64,000 nucleotides of DNA. Source: Chitinophagaceae bacterium. Its GTDB lineage: Bacteria; Bacteroidota; Bacteroidia; Chitinophagales; Chitinophagaceae. The stretch covers positions 1 through 64,000 of the forward strand of contig SEAC01000008.1 in the NCBI GenBank assembly GCA_004173235.1, given 5' to 3'. The first letter of the stretch is position 1, and every line of letters starts with the position of its first letter. Shown one piece after another: positions 18,025 to 26,102 of the stretch. The translations under genes and the position numbers were made by a program. The notes below the pieces were generated by a model, which was given only the letters and a program-made list of their open reading frames with translations, had not been told where the DNA came from and did no database searches.

Positions 18025-19167
18025 ATGGCTCAACGCAAGCTCTCCGCCCCCCGCATTTTCGATGGCACCCGTTTTCACGAAAACTCCGCGTTGATTGTTG
18101 CTGAAGATGGCACGATCGAAGCACTGGTGCCCGCCCCGGAGGCCGGCGATGCCGAGCGCTTCGAAGGGATTCTGACACCGGGCTTCATCAACGCACACTG
18201 CCACCTCGAGCTGTCGCATATGAAGGGACAGATTCCGGAACATACCGGGCTGGTGGATTTCGTGTTGCTCGTCATCTCGGGGCGCAGCGAGCGGGAAGCG
18301 ACGATGCCGGAAGCGATCGCGGCGGCTGCAGAAGAAATGCGCCGCAACGGCATTGTGGCCGTGGGAGATATTTCGAACACGACGGATACCGTTTCGCAAA
18401 AGAAGCTCGGGCATATGCGGTATTACAATTTCGTGGAGGTACTGGGCTGGGCGCCCGCAGGTGCAGATGCGAGCTACCGCCGCTCGGTGGAAGTGCTGAA
18501 AGGCTTTGAGGGCTGCGGCCCTGCCGCTTTGGTGCCCCACGCATCCTACACCGTGTCCGATCCGCTGTGGCAATTGCTGCAGCCCCACTTCGGCGGGCAC
18601 ACCATATCGGTGCACAACCAGGAAACACCCGACGAGGACGAGTTCATCCGCAACGGCAGCGGGGCATTCGTAGAGTTGTATCAAAAGCTGGGTGTCGATA
18701 ACCGCCACCACGCCGGGAAAGGAATGAGCAGCCTGCGCTCGTATTTCAACAAGCTGCACAATGCCGAAAGGAGACTGCTTGTGCACAACACGTTCCTACC
18801 TGAAGAAGACCTTGCGTACGCGCTGCAAACAGCCGGCGACAGCACTTTCTTTTGCCTCTGCATCAACGCGAATCTTTACATCGAAAACAAAGTGCCTTCC
18901 GTAGAAATACTGCGCCGCCACGGTGCCGCGATCGTCATCGGTACCGATTCGCTGGCTTCCAACTGGCAGTTGGGCGTTCACGAAGAGATCCGCTCGCTGC
19001 GGAAGCACTTCCCACAGGTGCCGCTCGAAGAAATACTCGGCTGGGCAACGCTCAATGGCGCAAAAGCACTCCAGATGGAAGACACTTTGGGCTCCTTCGA
19101 AAAAGGCAAAACCCCCGGAGTCGTACTCCTCGATCCCGAAACCCTCGAAGTGCGGAGGCTGGCCTAA
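18025..19167 (+). CDS. Amidohydrolase-family metal-dependent hydrolase/deaminase
   Basis: A cytoplasmic enzyme of 380 residues in the amidohydrolase superfamily (ATZ/TRZ-like subgroup). Metal-site segments are LTPGFINAHCHLELSH (HxH plus neighbour), VPHASYTVS, ISVHNQETPDEDEF, LVHNTFLPEEDL and the late aspartate in VIGTDSLASNWQL. FCLCINANLYIE is close to the motif FxLCPxSNLYI seen in aminodeoxyfutalosine and related purine-side-chain deaminases. A role in the futalosine route to menaquinone is therefore possible but unproven; no mqn genes are in the window. The last bases overlap the recO stop codon on the opposite strand. Confidence 0.85.
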   Translation: MAQRKLSAPRIFDGTRFHENSALIVAEDGTIEALVPAPEAGDAERFEGILTPGFINAHCHLELSHMKGQIPEHTGLVDFVLLVISGRSEREATMPEAIAAAAEEMRRNGIVAVGDISNTTDTVSQKKLGHMRYYNFVEVLGWAPAGADASYRRSVEVLKGFEGCGPAALVPHASYTVSDPLWQLLQPHFGGHTISVHNQETPDEDEFIRNGSGAFVELYQKLGVDNRHHAGKGMSSLRSYFNKLHNAERRLLVHNTFLPEEDLAYALQTAGDSTFFCLCINANLYIENKVPSVEILRRHGAAIVIGTDSLASNWQLGVHEEIRSLRKHFPQVPLEEILGWATLNGAKALQMEDTLGSFEKGKTPGVVLLDPETLEVRRLA

Positions 19168-19901
19168 CTCGTAATCTCCTTCAACACCGGCAGCGTACGC
19201 AGCGCGCCAAACTCCGGCAAGTGCAGGGCATAGTATTGTTCGAGCTGCTGTAGTATTTCGCGGCGTTGCTCGCCATTGAGCCGCACGTCGGCAAGATCTT
19301 CGGGTTGCAGCACCTTGAGGATATGTGCCACGGCTTCGGCAGCGCGGCCTTCGAGGAAATAGGGATGCTGCGGGTGATGGGCGGTGAACGTTCCCTCTTT
19401 CAGATCGAGGTAGGGTTGCGCTTCGCCCCATTCGTCGGGGATGCGGAAACCGAAGAACACGGGCAGGTGCAGCGCGAAGAACAGTGGGAAGTTGGCCGTA
19501 ACGGTTGGCGAGGCCGCATCCAGCCGCTGCAACGCATCTTCCATGAAGTAAAAAAGTTCGGCGTTGGGCTCGGGTTCCTTGAGGCTTTTCGAAAGGAGCT
19601 CGATCATGAATTGGGCTACGGCGTTCCGGAACACATCCGACAAAACCTGCTGGTAGAGAAAGCTCCATTTGTATTCGCGGATCCGATTGAGGTTGCGCGC
19701 GGGCTGGTGATACACCACGAGGTCGAGTTGCGATGCGGGTTGAAAGTAGGCCGCCTTTGCGGTGCCTTTCGACGATGCTTTGCGCACGCCATTTACTATG
19801 TAGGATTGAAGTCCGAAGAGCTCGGTAAACGAAGTGACAATAACGCTGGATTCGCCATACTTCACTGTTCGCAGCACGATCCCTTTTGTCTTGTGAAGCA
19901 T
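19164..19901 (-). CDS. recO: DNA repair protein RecO
   Basis: Works with RecF and RecR to load RecA onto single-stranded DNA and to anneal strands. It has 245 residues from the ATG at 19901, giving MLHKTKGIVLRTVKYGESS, the standard opening of the N-terminal OB fold. FGLQSYIVNGVRKASSKG and the helical middle part (YKWSFLYQQVLSDVFRNAVAQFMIELL) also fit RecO. A zinc-finger cysteine set is not visible, as in many Bacteroidota RecO proteins. It converges with the amidohydrolase gene, and the two stop codons overlap (19164-19167), leaving no room for a terminator. A TAACTTTA box lies just upstream. Confidence 0.9.
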   Translation of the reverse strand: MLHKTKGIVLRTVKYGESSVIVTSFTELFGLQSYIVNGVRKASSKGTAKAAYFQPASQLDLVVYHQPARNLNRIREYKWSFLYQQVLSDVFRNAVAQFMIELLSKSLKEPEPNAELFYFMEDALQRLDAASPTVTANFPLFFALHLPVFFGFRIPDEWGEAQPYLDLKEGTFTAHHPQHPYFLEGRAAEAVAHILKVLQPEDLADVRLNGEQRREILQQLEQYYALHLPEFGALRTLPVLKEITS

Positions 19902-19922
19902 CCGTAAAGTTACCGGGTAGCC

Positions 19923-20108
19923 GCGCACGGAATCCACGAATTACACGGAATTGGCGCAGTGCTAACGTTCGGGGCAATCTTTATCTCGCCATGTATTCTC
20001 AACACAAACAGCAGTGTAGCACGATGTAAAGTATGGTTGACCAGACCCTGGAACAATATCGAACCGCTGCAGCGATTCTATTCCGTGTATTCCGTGTATT
20101 CCGTGCGC
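19923..20108. repeat. Palindromic element with nonamer arms, TTCCGTGTA family
   Basis: The left arm 19923-19952 reads GCGCACGGAATCCACGAATT, then ACACGGAATT. The right arm 20079-20108 is a 9-bp-period array of TTCCGTGTA units ending TTCCGTGCGC. The arms are inverted relative to each other around about 126 bases of unique sequence with no gene. A second member is at 37721-37858. Confidence 0.85.
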
Positions 20109-20121
20109 CTCCCTCCGCCCC

Positions 20122-22416
20122 TCATTTGGCCAGGAACACGATCTTGCCCACTGCCTTTTCCTGCTGCCCCTCTACTGTTGCGAGCACGAGGTAAACGCCG
20201 CTGGCCGCCGCCTTTCCGCGGTAGTCGGTTCCGTTCCACACCGCCTGTCCGCCCAGCGAGCGCGTTTGATACACCAGTCGTCCATTGAGCTCGGTGATCT
20301 TTACGAAGCTGCCTTCTTTGAGTCCGCGGATGGCGATGGGGCCGCTGTAGCCTGGAGGTACGGGGTTGGGAAACACGAGGAGCTTATCGAATGATTCGCT
20401 GCCTTCCGTAGCTGTTGTGCGAAAGGAGCAGATGCCTTTTGCCGTGGACACAAACACTTCTCCCGTTGCGCCGTCGATGGCAACGCGGAGCACGTCGTTG
20501 CTCAGAAGCGGGCTGTTTTCTTCGGTGAAGTGGAGCAGGCGTTTGTCGCCTTCGGGGGAGATGAGCCAAAGCCCGTTGCGTGTGCCCACCCACTTTCGGT
20601 CGGCGCCGTCCACGGCGATGCTGCGTACCTCTTCGCCTTTGAAGAGGAAGTTGGCGAAGCCGTTGTCGCCCTGCACGATGGGGAGCAGCGCTTCGCAGGT
20701 GCGAAACACCGACGTGCCGCACTGGATGATGGCGACGCCGTCGGTAGTGCCGATCCAGATGGCGCTGGTGCGGTCCTTTGCGAGGCAGAGCGGCTCGCCT
20801 GCGGGGAGATTGCCGTTGCCTGCACCGGGGCGAAGCAGGCGCCAGGCATCGTCGCTGCGGTTGTCGAGGTTGCTGCCGGGGTTGAAGGCGATGACGCCGT
20901 TGCCTTTGGGTGACAGTCCCCACAGCGTTCCTTCCTCATCAATCACGATCTGTGCGAGCGCATTCTCGTTGAGCGAAAAGGGAGGTTGAAAGGAGATCCA
21001 GCTGCCATCAGGCTTGCGCACATGGAGGAAGTTGGCGGCGCCGTAATTGGCGATCCAGAGATTGTCGTTGTAGTCGAATGCAAGCCCCGACACTCGGTAG
21101 CTTGTGGGGTCGCCGATGGTGGCACCGATGGGAGAATTCTGCTTGTAGATGGTAAGCCCGTTAGTGCCGGTGTAGTGCACAAGTCCTCCGCCATAAGAGC
21201 CGCCCCAGAACGATCCGTCGCGCGGGTCGGCAGCTACCGAAATGAGGTCCAGCACGGAGTCGAGGGCAGGTAGGCGAAACTGGTTGTAGTTGGTCCAGGA
21301 GCCGTCCTTGTATTGGTAGATGCCGTTGCGGTTGTATTGGTAATTCCAAGATGCATTGACAGAGCCTGCGGCTGCATACACCACGCCATTGGCAACGATC
21401 ATCTCGCCACTTGCGGTGCCTTCGGGGCCATTGGGCTTGTAGAATTCCGGTGTGCCACCTGCCCACGAGGAGAGTCCTGCGTAGAGGTCGGCCACCCATA
21501 GGGTGCCACCTGCAAGCTGCGCGTGTTGCGGGTAGGAGAGTGGCGGCGCCTGCGTGGCCGAGCGGAAGGGCGTGCCGTTGTCGTTGAGCACGAGCGCCTG
21601 CGTGGGTCCGCCCAGCACGAAGCTTTGGGTGAGCGCCACCTTGCCTTCCGTTTCTTCGATATGCACGATGGGGTTGCCGTTGCTGAAGAAGGTGGACCAG
21701 CTTCCTGCGTTCTGAACAAAGAGCGTATCGTTTTGCCAGGCGATGATCTTGCCGTTGGCGTTGACAACGCCTTTGCAAGCGGTTGCTGCGAGCCCGTTGC
21801 TGCCCGACAGATTTTGCCAGGTGCGGAAGTCGGATGGCGTGGTATTGTTGACGGGTGTACGTTTCAGTCCTTCGGCGGTTGCGGCGTAAATAAAGTCGTT
21901 GTCGCGCGTGACCATGTAGGTGACAACGTATGCGCCGTTGGCGCCGATGAACCAGGAGTCTTTCGTTTCATTGCGTGCGGCGTCGATCACCCATATGCCG
22001 AGGCCCGTGGAAACGTAGCAGGTGTTGCCGAAGGGAAAGAAGTCGTAGATCGTTTTGTTGCCCGACACGGGCTCGCGTTGCAGGTCGGGGAGGTTGCGGA
22101 TGCCGTTGCCCGAAAGGATGTCGATGTTGCTGTTGGCATAGCCCACGTAGAGGCGTTGGCCGGCGGCGTCGTAGGTAATGCAGCTGACGCCGGTTTCGGC
22201 AAGTCCCCCGATCTTGCTCAGTCGTCCCAGTTCTTCCGTGCTGCGATCGACCGTGAAGAGTGCGTAGGGTGTGGCCGTATAAATACGGTCGGGCGTTACG
22301 GCGAGGTCGATGGTGCTGTTGGAGGGCAGGTGTTCGCGCCAGCCACCGATCGCGGGGAAGCTGTTTTGCGCATGGGCGCATACGCTGAAGAGCAGTAAGG
22401 GGAGAAGGAATTTCAC
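20122..22416 (-). CDS. porZ: PorZ-like type IX secretion system beta-propeller protein
   Basis: PorZ is a surface-exposed component of the type IX secretion attachment complex that handles the anionic lipopolysaccharide donor. This 764-residue protein has a signal (KFLLPLLLFSVCAHAQ), then WREHLPSNSTIDLAVTPDRI and RLYVGYANSNIDIL, typical of the PorZ N-terminus. Two sets of propeller repeats follow (many xxWIGTxxG-type blades, such as AIWIGTTDGVAII and RKWVGTRNGLWLI). It ends in a sorting-type domain (FPNPVPPGYSG, RLVYQTRSLGG, ASGVYLV). GTG at 22416 is preferred because TACCTTCG, a near-consensus box, stands at 22419-22426 on the same strand and the product then starts directly at the signal; ATG at 22452 is the alternative. 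Confidence 0.78.
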   Translation of the reverse strand: MKFLLPLLLFSVCAHAQNSFPAIGGWREHLPSNSTIDLAVTPDRIYTATPYALFTVDRSTEELGRLSKIGGLAETGVSCITYDAAGQRLYVGYANSNIDILSGNGIRNLPDLQREPVSGNKTIYDFFPFGNTCYVSTGLGIWVIDAARNETKDSWFIGANGAYVVTYMVTRDNDFIYAATAEGLKRTPVNNTTPSDFRTWQNLSGSNGLAATACKGVVNANGKIIAWQNDTLFVQNAGSWSTFFSNGNPIVHIEETEGKVALTQSFVLGGPTQALVLNDNGTPFRSATQAPPLSYPQHAQLAGGTLWVADLYAGLSSWAGGTPEFYKPNGPEGTASGEMIVANGVVYAAAGSVNASWNYQYNRNGIYQYKDGSWTNYNQFRLPALDSVLDLISVAADPRDGSFWGGSYGGGLVHYTGTNGLTIYKQNSPIGATIGDPTSYRVSGLAFDYNDNLWIANYGAANFLHVRKPDGSWISFQPPFSLNENALAQIVIDEEGTLWGLSPKGNGVIAFNPGSNLDNRSDDAWRLLRPGAGNGNLPAGEPLCLAKDRTSAIWIGTTDGVAIIQCGTSVFRTCEALLPIVQGDNGFANFLFKGEEVRSIAVDGADRKWVGTRNGLWLISPEGDKRLLHFTEENSPLLSNDVLRVAIDGATGEVFVSTAKGICSFRTTATEGSESFDKLLVFPNPVPPGYSGPIAIRGLKEGSFVKITELNGRLVYQTRSLGGQAVWNGTDYRGKAAASGVYLVLATVEGQQEKAVGKIVFLAK

Positions 22417-22474
22417 TCCATCGAAGGTAGGGAATCGGGGGGCTTCGCACACCCATCCCGCGGGCCCTCGTAGT

Positions 22475-22582
22475 CAGACCCATCCCCTTGATCCCCTTCC
22501 CTAAGGGAAGGGGGCGCAGAACCCTTGCCCGGGCCCTTCGCTACAGACCCATCCCCTTGATCCCCTTCCCTAAGGGAAGGGG
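22475..22582. repeat. Two direct copies of a 39-bp palindrome-bearing repeat
   Basis: Positions 22475-22513 and 22544-22582 are identical: CAGACCCATCCCCTTGATC followed by the perfect palindrome CCCCTTCCCTAAGGGAAGGGG-type core. Between them lies G/C-rich unique sequence. A third copy in the opposite orientation is at 23111-23149, on the far side of the DUF559 gene. Confidence 0.92.
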
Positions 22583-22601
22583 TACTGCCCCGACTGGCAT
22601 C

Positions 22602-23006
22602 TCACGCGTTCGGTAAACTTCGTAATGCATCCAGAATCGAAGCGCATACGTCCTCAATGTCGCCCATTACTTCTTCGTTGGAAAAGCGAACAATGGTGAA
22701 GCCTAAGGCTCGAAGATCTGCTTCGCGATTTCGATCGATTTGCGGTTGCTCCCCTTCGTTGTGTATTTCGCCGTCCACTTCAACCACCAATAGTTTTTGC
22801 AAACAGGCAAAGTCAACGATGTACCGGCCAGTGACGTGCTGTCGACGAAACTTGTAGCCGCCTAGCCGACGGCCTTTAAGCTGCTCCCACAAAAGCGCTT
22901 CAGCAGGAGTTGGATTCTTTCGGTTCCCTTTCGCCAGCTCAATGCGTTTCTTGTAAAGCTGGTAGTCGGACGTGTGATAGGCATATTGCCTCCCTGGTAC
23001 TTTCAT
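22602..23006 (-). CDS. DUF559 family endonuclease-like protein (Vsr/PD-(D/E)XK fold)
   Basis: A 134-residue protein of the DUF559 family, related to very-short-patch-repair endonucleases. Recognisable segments are NPTPAEALLWEQLKGRRLGG, KFRRQHVTGRYIVDFACL, LLVVEVDGEIH (the nuclease-fold acidic pair: D in VDF, then E in VEVDG), DRNREADLRALGFTIVRFSN and a final helix. The start at 23006 is preferred; six codons upstream another ATG exists. The gene is bounded by inverted copies of the same palindrome (22475-22582 and 23111-23149), making a unit of about 0.67 kb. No methylase or mismatch-repair gene is nearby. Activity is unproven; a role in mobilising or maintaining the palindromes is a hypothesis. 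Confidence 0.88.
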   Translation of the reverse strand: MKVPGRQYAYHTSDYQLYKKRIELAKGNRKNPTPAEALLWEQLKGRRLGGYKFRRQHVTGRYIVDFACLQKLLVVEVDGEIHNEGEQPQIDRNREADLRALGFTIVRFSNEEVMGDIEDVCASILDALRSLPNA

Positions 23007-23110
23007 ACTGCAAAGCACTCTCAACCTATCAGGCTATCCATGAGAAATTCCTCACTTCTCACTGGTATTTTTCCCATCCAATCCTGATGCTTTCATCAGG
23101 GATCAGCGCT

Positions 23111-23149
23111 CCCCTTCCCTTAGGGAAGGGGTTGGGGGATGGGTCGTGC
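23111..23149. repeat. Inverted third copy of the CCCCTTCCCTAAGGGAAGGGG-type palindrome
   Basis: CCCCTTCCCTTAGGGAAGGG is followed by GTTGGGGGATGGGTCGTG. Its reverse complement matches the repeats at 22475 and 22544 except for a few bases in the linker. A degenerate echo, GGTTGGGAGATGCGTCGTGC, follows at about 23168. Confidence 0.88.
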
Positions 23150-23237
23150 CAGGCGAAGCGCTCCCTGGGTTGGGAGATGCGTCGTGCCAGTCTTGTCCTT
23201 TTGTGATGGAGCGTGCCCGATTACTCAGCGCTCGCCC

Positions 23238-23600
23238 CTACCGATTCATCATCCGCACAATCTGCGCACTCTCATACGCCTGCCGCTGGTTGTAGCCCGA
23301 AGCAAGCTTGTTGTTGTTAACGAGGTCGATGATGGTGCCGATGCCGCAGAAGCCCCAGGTTAGGAGGTACGCGATGCCCATACCCACTTCGCCGATCACG
23401 AAGCGCTGGATGCCCGCGACGCCGAGGAAGCCAATGAGCGTCATGATGAGCAGCTGCTGCGGCTCTTTGCGCTTGCCTGCATACACCGAGTAAAAATGGC
23501 GCCGCTGATCATCAGTGAAATCCTTCGTGACGGCCTGTATCATCATTAATTCGTCGGGTTGCATACCCGGCATCATCATCATCATTTGTTGCTGGTCCAT
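23238..23600 (-). CDS. TM2 domain-containing membrane protein
   Basis: A small membrane protein of 120 residues. The N-terminus is very Met/Gln-rich, followed by TKDFTDDQRRHFYSVYAGKRKEP. The TM2 domain spans about residues 48-95 with two helices, LLIMTLIGFLGVAGIQRFVIG and GIAYLLTWGFCGIGTIIDLV, and the conserved turn G-x-x-R-F. Function of TM2 proteins in bacteria is unknown. Its start lies inside the 3' end of the DUF2752 gene (19-base overlap), so the pair is translated from one message; this pairing is frequent in Bacteroidota. Confidence 0.9.
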   Translation of the reverse strand: MDQQQMMMMMPGMQPDELMMIQAVTKDFTDDQRRHFYSVYAGKRKEPQQLLIMTLIGFLGVAGIQRFVIGEVGMGIAYLLTWGFCGIGTIIDLVNNNKLASGYNQRQAYESAQIVRMMNR

Positions 23601-23899
23601 AAATGGTGGTTTTGGAGATTATGTTTTTTAAAAAGTGGCAAAAACGTTTGTTGCAACAGCAGCAACGTCACCGGTATGCCCAGCCAATGGGCGGAGAAGG
23701 AGGAGCGCCATTGTGCATGGAGGGCGTAGTGCACCGCGTGGCCCAGGCCGCAACCCGGGCACCAGCCGATGCCCAGCGCTTTGAACACGCATAGCGTCGG
23801 GCCGTCGGCCGTTGGGTCGAGGAAGAACAGGGCGACGAGCGCCGCTGCCCAGAGCAGGGATGGAAAAAGCGATCTCACGCAGTTTGTTGGAGGGGCCAA
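23582..23899 (-). CDS. DUF2752 family membrane protein
   Basis: A 105-residue membrane protein. The signature GIGWCPGCGLGHAVHYALH (CPxCG plus downstream GHA) identifies DUF2752. It is preceded by one hydrophobic helix (LLWAAALVALFFLD) and followed by another (GIPVTLLLLQQTFLPLF). The two cysteines could bind metal or form a disulfide, but no function is established. It overlaps the TM2 gene by 19 bases, and the two are likely made together. Confidence 0.85.
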   Translation of the reverse strand: MAPPTNCVRSLFPSLLWAAALVALFFLDPTADGPTLCVFKALGIGWCPGCGLGHAVHYALHAQWRSSFSAHWLGIPVTLLLLQQTFLPLFKKHNLQNHHLWTSNK

Positions 23900-23929
23900 G
23901 ATAGCAAATTCGGAAGACCCTCGCTGTCA

Positions 23930-24589
23930 TTAGTTCGGTTCTGAAATCGGCTGGCGCACCTGCACCCCCACGCGTAACTTGAATTCGTCGGCATGTGTGT
24001 AGCGAAACCAACGTCCGGCAAACGGTGGCTGTGTCTGTTGCCGATAGGCAACGCCGTTTTTGGTTTCATTCATCCGCACGTATAGGTTGGCTTCGCCTTT
24101 CACCGTTGGGCCGATCACGCGCAAGCCTACGAAGAGGCTGTCTTCCACGATGCCCAACGAATCAACCGGCACGCGGTAGGCCCCATCGTCGGTGGCCTTC
24201 ACCACGAAGCGCAGGTCCCTGTCGAGCAGCGAGGCACCCATGCGACTGCCCGTGTCGACCTTAAAAAGAAGCAGCTGCAGTTGCACATCGCGGTAATGAA
24301 TCTTCAGTTTCTTCTTCAGCATGTTCGGAAGGCCGGTGTTGAAATAGAATTCGAGGTACACCAGCTTCCCGCGCGGGTATCCTTTTACGAGGCATACATG
24401 CGTCTCGCCTTCTTCGAAGCTTGCATAGCTGGGGAAGCCCGTGATCTTGTGCACCTTGATCTTTCCCGGAAGGTTGTCGACGCGTACAGCGGTGAGTTCT
24501 TTGTTTGGAAGAATGGTATCGGCGGGTTGCTGCGCCGTGCCCGCAAGTGATGCGAGCAATAACGGGGTGAGCAGATGAAGTCGTTGCAT
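23930..24589 (-). CDS. Secreted protein of unknown function, 219 aa
   Basis: The ATG at 24589 gives MQRLHLLTPLLLASLAGTAQ, a normal signal peptide cleaved before QPADTI; the longer frame upstream has no support. The mature protein is predicted to be mostly beta strand, with segments such as GETHVCLVKGYPRGKLVYLEFYFN, KLKIHYRDVQLQLLLFKV, YRVPVDSLGIVEDSLFVGLRV and GRWFRYTHADEFKLRVGVQV. It looks like the family of small carboxypeptidase-like or TonB-adjacent beta-sandwich proteins common in Bacteroidota, but I do not recognise a named domain. No operon partner is evident. Confidence 0.7.
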   Translation of the reverse strand: MQRLHLLTPLLLASLAGTAQQPADTILPNKELTAVRVDNLPGKIKVHKITGFPSYASFEEGETHVCLVKGYPRGKLVYLEFYFNTGLPNMLKKKLKIHYRDVQLQLLLFKVDTGSRMGASLLDRDLRFVVKATDDGAYRVPVDSLGIVEDSLFVGLRVIGPTVKGEANLYVRMNETKNGVAYRQQTQPPFAGRWFRYTHADEFKLRVGVQVRQPISEPN

Positions 24590-24838
24590 ACGGTTTAGAT
24601 GGCCGTGGAGGCCCGGGCTGAAATTAAGCAACGCCGGGGCATCACCCAAATTGCGTGCACGGTCAGGAGTACGCGCATCTTCAGCAATTCCACGTTGGAT
24701 TGCTGCGCGAGATATTGCCGGTAATCAATGCTCATGAATCAGGTGAACTGTATTTCTACGCAAACATAGGGATCGTCTCCGTGGATACATTCTATAACGG
24801 CTGAAGCGGCTTTCCGAACATTACCGATAGCGTCCCCA

Positions 24839-24873
24839 ACGACAAACAACAAACCCCAAACGACAAACAAAAG
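24839..24873 (+). repeat. Heptamer array, ACGACAA family (copy 2)
   Basis: Five exact-period 7-bp units: ACGACAA, ACAACAA, ACCCCAA, ACGACAA, ACAAAAG. It lies downstream of the lipoprotein gene at 24914, in a 178-base gap with no gene. Confidence 0.8.
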
Positions 24874-24913
24874 TTGATGATCGGGTCGTATGATCCCATT
24901 GCCGGCACAGGGC

Positions 24914-25417
24914 TTATTGCGTGCTCCCGGCACTGCTGTCGATCGGAGTTCCCGTATGCGTCACGATGCCCAGGCTGCCGATGATGGCGGGATGGTTATT
25001 GCGCACCGAGCCTTGGTGCTGCGGGTTATAAGCAACTTTTTTGAAGTCAAGCACCGGCTCGGGTACCTGGTTGATATCCATGTCCGGCGAATATTGGTCT
25101 TCGGCAAAAAGCAAACGATACGTTAGCGTGCCCGGCCCGCCGAAGTTGTAAACTTTTTCCTTGTCGGCTTCGGTAAGACCGTGATCGACGCCGGCAAGCA
25201 CGTTCACGGTGTCGCGAGTCTCCTGCGATACCACGATGATATGGCTGAAGTACCGGTCTTTGGTGGGGTTGCCCAGGCCGGGGTTGTAATAAATCACCTT
25301 CACCGGCTCTTCTTCGTGCAGCGCTTTCGGGTTGATGCGGAAGTCGGAGATAGGGCGGAAGCGGCCCGGATTACATGCGGCGAGGAGGAGCAGGCTGAAA
25401 AGGAGGGGCTTTTTCAT
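24914..25417 (-). CDS. Lipoprotein of unknown function, 167 aa
   Basis: It begins MKKPLLFSLLLLAACNPGRF, a short lipoprotein signal with a lipobox ending AAC, so it should be anchored in a membrane. The body contains VKVIYYNPGLGNPTKDRYFSH, IIVVSQETRDTVNVLAG, GLTEADKEKVYNFGGPGTLTY and IGSLGIVTHTG. No family is recognised. It has its own upstream TAACTTTA-like box (TAAAGTTA on the plus strand at 25433-25440), and the neighbouring secreted-protein genes run in the same direction with larger gaps, so it is probably monocistronic. Confidence 0.72.
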   Translation of the reverse strand: MKKPLLFSLLLLAACNPGRFRPISDFRINPKALHEEEPVKVIYYNPGLGNPTKDRYFSHIIVVSQETRDTVNVLAGVDHGLTEADKEKVYNFGGPGTLTYRLLFAEDQYSPDMDINQVPEPVLDFKKVAYNPQHQGSVRNNHPAIIGSLGIVTHTGTPIDSSAGSTQ

Positions 25418-25480
25418 GTTTTGGGGGCGCGCTAAAGTTAGTAAGCGTTGCTGTAGCGCGCGCGGCCCGCGGGGATGCTC

Positions 25481-25999
25481 CTAGTATGTCCGCTTCACCG
25501 TGAAGCCACCCTGTGTCACCTGCACCGTGGGGTTGAATCCGCCGAAATAGTTCGTGAGGTAGTTTCCCGAAAATTCACCCTTGATATAACTGCTCGTGAT
25601 CTCATCGATGCGCACGGTGTAGCTCGAGGGCGGCAGCCCGGGCGAATCGTGGAGGTCGTACTGCACCGTGCCGCTGCTACCCAGGTTGTGCACGCTGTTG
25701 GAAACATACACGAGGTAGGACGCGCTGTTGCTGTAGTAGGTGCCTTCGTAAAACCGGCTGCCGACCGTTTCGATACTGATGTCGAACAGCTCGCCGTTGT
25801 AGTCGGATGCCGACACGCTCAGCACCGTTCGGTTGGGGTTGCTGAGGGAGGCGCCGATGGAGCCCGCCGCTGTTGCGTACTCGATATACGACCCGTCGCG
25901 CTGGATCCAGAAATTGTAGCTGGGACCAGTGTCCATGCCTTTCTTGCACGAAACCAGGAAGGCGGCTAGAACGAGGAATAGTACGGCGCGGCGCTGCAT
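25481..25999 (-). CDS. Lipoprotein of unknown function, 172 aa
   Basis: Signal MQRRAVLFLVLAAFLVSCKKG with lipobox VSC. The mature part is rich in Ser, Tyr, Gly and Asn, with strands YIEYATAAGSIGASL, TVLSVSASDYNGELFDISIE, EGTYYSNSASYLVYVS and YIKGEFSGNYLTNYFG, suggesting a compact beta-sandwich. Similar cell-surface lipoproteins are common in Chitinophagaceae, but no named family is identified. The minus-strand TAGCTTCG before its ATG resembles a -7 box. It diverges from the RND/MMPL exporter gene. Confidence 0.72.
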   Translation of the reverse strand: MQRRAVLFLVLAAFLVSCKKGMDTGPSYNFWIQRDGSYIEYATAAGSIGASLSNPNRTVLSVSASDYNGELFDISIETVGSRFYEGTYYSNSASYLVYVSNSVHNLGSSGTVQYDLHDSPGLPPSSYTVRIDEITSSYIKGEFSGNYLTNYFGGFNPTVQVTQGGFTVKRTY

Positions 26000-26102
26000 A
26001 GTGTTGGTTGTTGTTTCGAAGCTAATTCATTTGATGGATTTCATGCAGTGGGAAGCCACATCCCGTTTCCTTCCCATCTTTGCGCCCTAAACACCTCCGT
26101 CC

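Noticed and set aside
22475-23149. The DUF559 unit considered as a conventional insertion sequence.
   Set aside because: No transposase is encoded and the boundary repeats occur in two plus one copies; it is kept as a hypothesis of a different kind of unit.
24595-24735. A 46-codon minus-strand frame starting MSIDYRQYLAQQSNVELLKM.
   Set aside because: The first 20 residues look protein-like but the rest does not, it overlaps the start region of the next gene, and no terminator or promoter supports it. It might be a decayed gene remnant.
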